Assembly (NCBI GenBank): GCA_029216955.1
Contig: JANAVB010015600.1
Coordinates: 31,540,874-31,604,873 of the forward strand
Length of the DNA: 64,000 bases
Direction of reading: 5' to 3'
Source of the DNA: Iris pallida
Taxonomy: Eukaryota > Streptophyta > Magnoliopsida > Asparagales > Iridaceae
The notes under the pieces were generated by a model. It was not told the origin of the DNA and ran no database searches. It saw only the letters and a list, made by a program, of their open reading frames with translations. Position numbers and translations under genes: made by a program. Below are positions 58,201-64,000 of this stretch, piece by piece. Numbering within the stretch: the first letter of the stretch is position 1; every line of letters starts with the position of its first letter.

Positions 58201-60006
58201 GGATATGCATATGTAGCCTATATATATGTGTATGATAACTATTAACTTAGTATAATATACAATATGTATGAAATGTGATATGGCCTACATGGCACATAGC
58301 CTATGGGATGTACCCTATGTGATACAGCCTATGTATATGGCTTGAATGCCAGTGGGGTGTGCAGTTGGCTTGTACAGCCTAGAAATTGGGTGTGCTTGCT
58401 AGAATAGGCTGGTTAGGCCTAGTGGGACTTGTTTGGAGTAAGTTTGACCTTGTTGACTTAGTTTGACTAGTCCAGGTTGACTGGAGTGGACCAAAAGTCA
58501 ACATTAGTCTGGATGTGACCAATTAACCTAGTTTGACTAGAGTATTGACTTGAGTTGACCCAGAGTTGACCAAGTTTGACCTGGACCTAGTTTGACCTAG
58601 ACAGTTGACCAGATTTGACTTAGAGTTGACTTTGACCTAGATTGACCTAGAATTCATGTAGTTTGCATCGTAGACTTCATTTACCTTTTTAAATATATTA
58701 TAACATGTACTGTTCTATTTAGGATATTGTGACTCCGGTGCAGACATCTAACATTACACTACTCTTTTCAGAGTATCAGGCGAGTACATTCTCTGATAGT
58801 TCTCATTTATTTGTCAGTTACTGTATTTCAGTTCTATTTAGTTTTATGTGATTCTCTGATACCACACATATGGATATTTCTGGATTCATGTATGCGACAC
58901 ACTCACCATATTATCTGGCCTCTATTACTGGAATCACTGGAATCATTCTGGAATCTATTTCTGGAATCATCATATTTTGGCTGGACTCATCTCGATTCTC
59001 GTGTCGAATTCTGGATTCATTTGTTACGGGGCGGGGAAATATTGAGTAAATATGTAGACATACCCCAAATCTGGAATCTCCAACTGGAATCTACTGGAAG
59101 CATAGCCATCTCTCGCCTGATCAGTGAGAGGTGTGCCTGATTACCCACAGCCGTTTATATGTCGATCTCGGTATTTTAAAACACACTATTAGATTAGCTG
59201 GACTCACCTGGATTCTTGATCACTACCTAGAATCATCTGGTACTGGATTCATCTTGTATTAGATTCATCTCGTACTGGATTATAGCAGTTTACACTTGTT
59301 TTACATTTACTGCCTGGACTTATCATGTTATTTTAGTTCAGCTAGATTTATTTACAGTCGTCATTATCATCATCTTCTCTTGTTGTTAGTTACTTTCCTT
59401 GTATCTACTGTTTCTCTATACCATCACCTGTATATAAACTGCCATATTCATCAATAAAACTGTCTATAACTGCTTTATAGTTCCCTGTCATTTACTTGGG
59501 TTTTCTTGATAATTTGTACTCGTTCCTGTCCTGACTGGACCTGTTGAAAATTTTACAGATGACTTCCCTGAGGACACATGCCCTACATATTACTGTAGAG
59601 ATGGTTTAGCTACCTATGGCCCCGACACTCAGGAGTGATTAGGAGATTAGCTAGTTGTTGTTCAGCTTTCATGTTTAGAACTTGAGTTATATGTAGTTGA
59701 GTTTGTGTTTGAGATTGTAGTTGAGATTGTAGTTGAATTTTCTGAGTTTATTTTTTAGTTGCTGGTTTATTCTGTTATTCAGCCTTTAGTTATATCTTCT
59801 GTGATATCTTATCGTCCTTAGACTGTGATTGAGTTACACAGTCTTATACTTGTCCTCCGTTCGGAGTTGATCATGATGAGTACATTATATACTGCATGAG
59901 TTGATGGTTAGTTAGAGACTTAGAACAACGTTCTACCGCCGACACTGCGGCGTAGGCTGGACGCTGTTACGTACTCGTACCCTCACAGTGGGTGCGGGTC
60001 GTGACA
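55295..60006 (+). repeat. G1 3' LTR
   Basis: 4712 bp, begins TGTAACACCCAGTTTTCCAG, ends GGGTGCGGGTCGTGACA. Repeats the hairpin at 56234-56252, the GACACG/CGTGTC-rich region (56390-56880), the TTGAC array (58444-58645) and the terminal hairpin CGCCG-ACACTG-CGGCG (59937-59952). Confidence 0.92.
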
Positions 60007-60186
60007 GTGTGGTGTATAAGATATTTTTTTTCTTTATATATATATATATAAAGAAAAAAATATATAATATATGTATAAAGATATGGATAAATATATTTGT
60101 GTATATGTATTTATATATATATATATATTAAATATATATAATATATAATAATATATATCTAATATATATAAAATATATATAATATA

Positions 60187-60226
<40 letters not shown>

Positions 60227-60287
60227 TATATATATTATATATATGTATATGCGCGTATATATGTATGTATACATATACATAGGTATT

Positions 60288-60333
<46 letters not shown>

Positions 60334-63130
60334 TATATGTATTAGTATGTATTAGTATATATGAAATGGAAATAGATAAAAAGAAAAAAAACCATTTAAA
60401 ACTCCAGCCCGGCCCAGCCAGTTCGGCCCAAGCCCATAGGAACTCAACAGCAGTAGCAAATTAGCCTAGCTTAAGCCTTAAACCAGCTGATGATATGGTG
60501 GCAAACCACAGCAATCACTCGAGGTGGTTCTGCTTGGCTTGATGTTACTGCTGCTTTTCAAAGAATAGAAAAGAGGAATAAAAGAAATAAAACAACTAAA
60601 GCCCAACCAGCCATAAACAGGCCCAAACCAGCCCATTCAGCCCAGGTCCACCAGGGTCCAAGCCCAAACCAACCTTATTGAGCCAACAGTAGCTTCATTT
60701 TCCCAGCCGAGCGCTGAGAAACCCGCGCGAGTATATATCGAGAGGGGGGAGTCGTCAAAACGAAAACCCTAAACTCGCCAACACCGCCACACCCCAACCC
60801 CGACCTCGAGGGCGGTCCCAGCGCCGCCGCCGGCGTGGCAAGGCCGCCGCGCGTGCCAGAATTTGCAACAGCGGTTGCAACACAACGACAGCAGCACACC
60901 GTCAGGTAACCAAGATCCCGACTCGATTTCTAAGCGTCCAGTTCATCAATTTCAATTCTGTAAGATCCTGTGTGAACCCAATATAACCCTCATGAATCCC
61001 TGCTAATTAGTTTGGGGTTGAACTATGTTATTTTCGCCAGAAAAATCGAGCCAAAACCAGTCGAAAACTGTTTCAAAAACAGTTTATAGGAAATCCGACT
61101 TTCCCTGTTTACTGATAAATTTTGAGCAACCCAGTAACTGTTTAAAAGATCTATTTGAAGACAGTTATTAACAACATATAGAACTCTAGAACCCTTTTTG
61201 TAGTTCCTAATTTTATCAAGATTTTAGAAAGATATCAGTTGTTAAAACTGAGAAAAATATGTTTTCTAAAACTAAATTTATTGAAAATCAATCCACACGA
61301 CGTGCGTCCCGTCATTCCGGGCGACGTGGTCACGAACCAAAAGCATCGAAAGCTGTGTAACGGCTTCGTGGTCGTGTGGGCTTTGACGGAATTCAAATTG
61401 GTCGCGTGTGCGCGACGAATTTGATACGTATCCGTCGAAATTCACCGTATCGTACACTTTGCAAATTTCTTAATTACTTCATGCACGTTCGTCCGATCGA
61501 GACAAAACTTGCGCCAACAGGACCGTATCATTTTTCTGGTCCTGTATGCCAAGTTTGGTCCGATTCTAAGACCGTTGATTAAAATCGCTGTTTTGCGTGC
61601 CCCACGGTCCTACTCAACGAGTGATTTTGTGCACGGTCCGCCGAAATCCAACTTTGGACATACGGTTGGGTTCGTATTGGAAAACCGGATCCGTAGACAT
61701 GTAGTTTAACGACTTTAGAGGACCGTTGACTCTGGCACGCTTTTCGGTACAAAGCGGGTCCAACGGCGGACATCGTTTTTGCCCGAAATTACCGTTTTGC
61801 CCCTGTGTCCAGAATTAGACTTAAGGACAGGCAATCCTAGCTAATTTGACTATTCTAAGAACGTTGGTAATGTTTGTTTCAGCTTTCGGAGACAGTTGTG
61901 ATGACTTGGACTGTATGGCTTACCAGTTGACGGTATTTTATTGGTTCTTCGCGCTGCCACCAGGCAAGTATACCTTGCCTCCCTCTACAGTTTTATTTAC
62001 ACGTATTTTATTTCAGTTTCCAGCTTTTGGATTATTTATGGACTTGTGCTTTTTCGTGTTATTTTCTGTGGAGTTGTTTTTATTGTTTATAGCCATGTTC
62101 ATGTTTTGGCATTGTGTTTCACATTTGGAGTTTCTCGTCAGTACCTTGCTTGAGTCGTATCATAGAATGAGTGCCTGTAGTGAACTGCTAATCCTTGATA
62201 TTGCTTCCTTGGCACCAGAGAGTCCACACACGGGACGAGGGTGTTTTCTTGATCTGTTTACATCCGTGAGTCCACACTAGGGACTAGGATGTCGATTATT
62301 TGCACCAGAGAGTCCACACTCGGAACGAGGGGTGTTACATCAGAGAGTCCACACACGGGACGAGGATGTACTATTTGTACCAGAGAGTCCACACTCGGGA
62401 CGAGGGTGCCTTGCCGTGAACTAACCAGAGAGTCCACACTCGGGACGAGGGTTAGTACTGACCAGAGAGTCCACACTCGGGACGAGGGTTAGTGTTTAGT
62501 TCAAACTAGTGAGTCCATACTCGGGACGAGGGTTTGGTTTCTTCCATTGATCATCGTGTTCCGTTCATCCGGTAGTTCATTATGCGTAGTTGTTCTAGTG
62601 TTCGTGTTCGTGTGTCCGTATTCGTGTTCGTAGTCATTGTCTTGTTCTTATTCTTTCTTGTTTATTTCTTGCGCATGATAAAACTGCTAGATAGGCATGT
62701 ATATTATGTATCTTGCTGTCCTCTGAGGACCTGATGATCTCCTCAGGTTTAGCGATTGCATGGAGTTAGCTAGTGGTTCTGGATGGCGGAGGATTTTGCG
62801 ACTCTTGTGGGAATCAGGTATCATGATTACGTTTGTTATCCTTTCGTGCTTTCTTACCTTATCATGTTTCCTGATTCAGTTTTAGACTCTTGTTACTTTC
62901 TTTAGAGTCTTATCGGACATATATGCTAGTGGGCTGCAGACCACGACCCATAGTGTTCATTCATGTTTCATATTCTTATTGTGGATTGAGATATAGATTT
63001 GTTTGCCATAATTTGGCAGTATACCATAGCCTTGACAGCATTTACGTATTCGAGTCGGGCTGGAGTCCGTTCGATACGTAGCTGGGCTTGGACACGTTTC
63101 GTATCCGAAAAGCGGGTGCGGGTCGTGACA
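60007..63130 (+). repeat. G4 LTR, main part
   Basis: Begins with (AT)n-rich DNA (60025-60350, including the inverted repeat TTTTTTTCTTTA ... TAAAGAAAAAAA at about 60027-60060). A TATATAT site (60732-60738) precedes a GC-rich leader (60740-60900). Unique DNA and an interspersed 28-bp repeat array (62214-62532) follow. It ends TTTCGTATCCGAAAAGC and the common tail. No gene recognised; short open frames are not supported. Confidence 0.75.
62214..62532 (+). repeat. Regularly spaced 28-bp repeats in G4 LTR
   Basis: Eight copies of AGAGAGTCCACACTCGGGAC plus GAGGG, starting near 62214, 62262, 62304, 62341, 62379, 62424, 62461 and 62503, with unrelated spacers of about 9-20 bases. Copies 2 and 8 are degenerate. 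Confidence 0.88.
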
Positions 63131-63135
63131 GATTT

Positions 63136-63254
63136 AGTACCTTGATTACTGCATTTTTTAGCTTATGTATATATACGAGGGTCCATATACTTCGTATGTA
63201 TACAGCTGGCATGATTACGTTCTAGTCCTACGTATTTGGGACTGGGACGTTACA
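63136..63254 (+). repeat. G3 5' LTR, terminal part
   Basis: Resumes after GATTT (63131-63135) with AGTACCTTGATTACTGC and ends GGGACTGGGACGTTACA. The tail resembles the G2 LTR end (TCTTGGACGTGACA) more than the G0/G1 tail. Confidence 0.7.
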
Positions 63255-64000
63255 TGTTTTTGTGGTGACCTATGCAGGTCAAGTTTGCCGTTTCGATTAC
63301 ATAACTGTACCGAATGGGCCTACAATATAGGATTAGAGTTTAGAATCTCATCCACCTACTTGACTTCCTTTCTTAACTTCAAATTTCGAACTCTCGTTCG
63401 GCCTCCTTGATTTGCATCTTGCTTGACTCCTTCTACCGTAAATTCTTAGTTTCGTGTTTAGTAAGATGACTACACTAGTATATGCCATAGGTTAAACACA
63501 TGGCTAGATGGATTGCATTGACAATTAATATGCATAGAAATTTTATTTGAGTTATAAAGGCAGTTATTTTTCTAGAAATATGATCTTAAAGATTAGTTAA
63601 TTCTAAGTTGGGTAGTAGCATATTACCGCTTCCAAAAGATAGTTGGAATTTTATTTTGATATTACAATGTGATATACACAAGAAGATAGCTAGATCGAGA
63701 AAACAAATTGATTTGATTTGCGTTTTGACTTTTGAAGGTCTTTGAGCATTTATGATTTATCGAGTTATAGCTATACATCTTTTTGGAATGATACAAATTG
63801 ATTTGGAAAAGGATCATAAATTTTAAATGTGGAAGTATGAATTACGATTGACCAAAATTTGAGGATGATTGATAAATTTTGGTAAAATATTTTTTGAATT
63901 AAATTACGTCATATGATCTATGAATTATAAAGTTATTTAGATTTCGATTTTAAAAGCCTTGATTATGGATATTTAAATTTTGGTGAAAAAAAAAAGTTTG
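63255..64000 (+). other. G3 interior, beginning
   Basis: Starts with TGTTTTTGTGGTGACCTATG (post-LTR box), then a leader with CATCCACCTACTTGACTTCC comparable to the leaders of G0 and G1. From about 63430 the DNA is AT-rich and I see no gene or known repeat in it. Confidence 0.55.

Larger units (their letters stand above)
37909..60006 (+). mobile_element. G1: gag-only gypsy element with 4.7-kb LTRs, containing G2
   Basis: Long direct repeats at 37909-42671 and 55295-60006 are collinear with small indels. The interior without G2 is only about 1.75 kb: post-LTR box, gag, short 3' region with polypurine tract. No trace of protease, RT, RNase H or integrase. No matching 5-bp duplication is visible (ATTTT on the left, GTGTG on the right). 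It looks non-autonomous. Confidence 0.85.
37842..63130 (+). mobile_element. G4: solo gypsy LTR in the G3 LTR, interrupted by G1
   Basis: The first 67 bases (37842-37908, TGTAGCTCCCCTTCCC...) and 60007-63130 (ending GCGGGTGCGGGTCGTGACA) together form one LTR of about 3.2 kb. The 5-bp duplication GATTT flanks it (37837-37841 and 63131-63135). Only one LTR is present, hence solo. The family matches S1 by both ends. Confidence 0.78.
34539..64000 (+). mobile_element. G3: gypsy element, 5' LTR and start of interior only
   Basis: The LTR begins TGTAAACCCCCTAAATTTC within G5 and, after removal of the nested G4/G1/G2 block, ends GGGACTGGGACGTTACA at 63254. It is followed by the same post-LTR box seen behind G0, G1 and G2 LTRs. 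The interior runs off the window. The predicted target duplication is TCAAC on the far side. Confidence 0.7.

Noticed and set aside
62214..62532. CRISPR array
   Set aside because: Repeats and spacers look regular, but the context is a plant LTR, spacers are only about 9-20 bases, and no cas gene is present.

Overview
The window looks like repeat-rich, probably pericentromeric or otherwise heterochromatic DNA of a flowering plant with a large genome. Almost every stretch can be assigned to an LTR retrotransposon, or to one inserted inside another. I found no host gene, tRNA or rRNA. The species cannot be told from the sequence. The element types are plant-specific: Sirevirus-like Ty1/copia and Tekay/Del-like Ty3/gypsy.

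Left stack (1-33725). The outer element G0 is a Ty3/gypsy derivative with LTRs of about 3.8 kb. Its 5' LTR is cut by the window edge and its internal region is reduced to a non-coding leader plus an integrase C-terminus. A Sirevirus-like copia element A (1305-21242, target duplication GTAGA) sits in the G0 5' LTR. A second Sirevirus-like element B (3191-13606, target duplication CCAAC) sits in the gag of A. The right end of B was rebuilt: its tail is replaced by a second copy of A's LTR and gag start, joined at 11010/11011. A 4-kb solo LTR, S1 (29406-33457, target duplication GTTAT/GATAT), sits in the G0 3' LTR. The sister LTR shows the empty site for both the A and the S1 insertions.

Right stack (34080-64000). 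A minus-strand LTR tail (G5) is cut by the 5' LTR of G3 (34539-37841 plus 63136-63254). That LTR is cut by a solo LTR, G4 (37842-37908 plus 60007-63130, target duplication GATTT). G4 is cut by G1 (37909-60006), a gypsy element with 4.7-kb LTRs and a gag-only interior. G1 is cut by G2 (42950-53812, target duplication AGACA), the only element with a near-complete gag-pol. The insertion order is therefore G5, G3, G4, G1, G2, with G2 youngest.

Coding content. A and B each carry gag, pol (protease, integrase, reverse transcriptase, RNase H) and an extra third ORF downstream of pol. G2 carries gag and a full pol ending in a Tekay-type integrase tail. All are broken by stops and frameshifts, many explainable as C-to-T or G-to-A changes, as expected in methylated silenced DNA. 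G1 depends, if it ever moved, on pol supplied in trans.

Non-coding structure worth attention: hairpins with compensatory base changes in the LTRs, a dense W-box array in G1, palindrome arrays in the copia LTRs that recur in front of the third ORF, an unusual conserved box after the gypsy LTRs in place of the usual initiator-Met primer site, and a large AT-cored inverted repeat between the two stacks.
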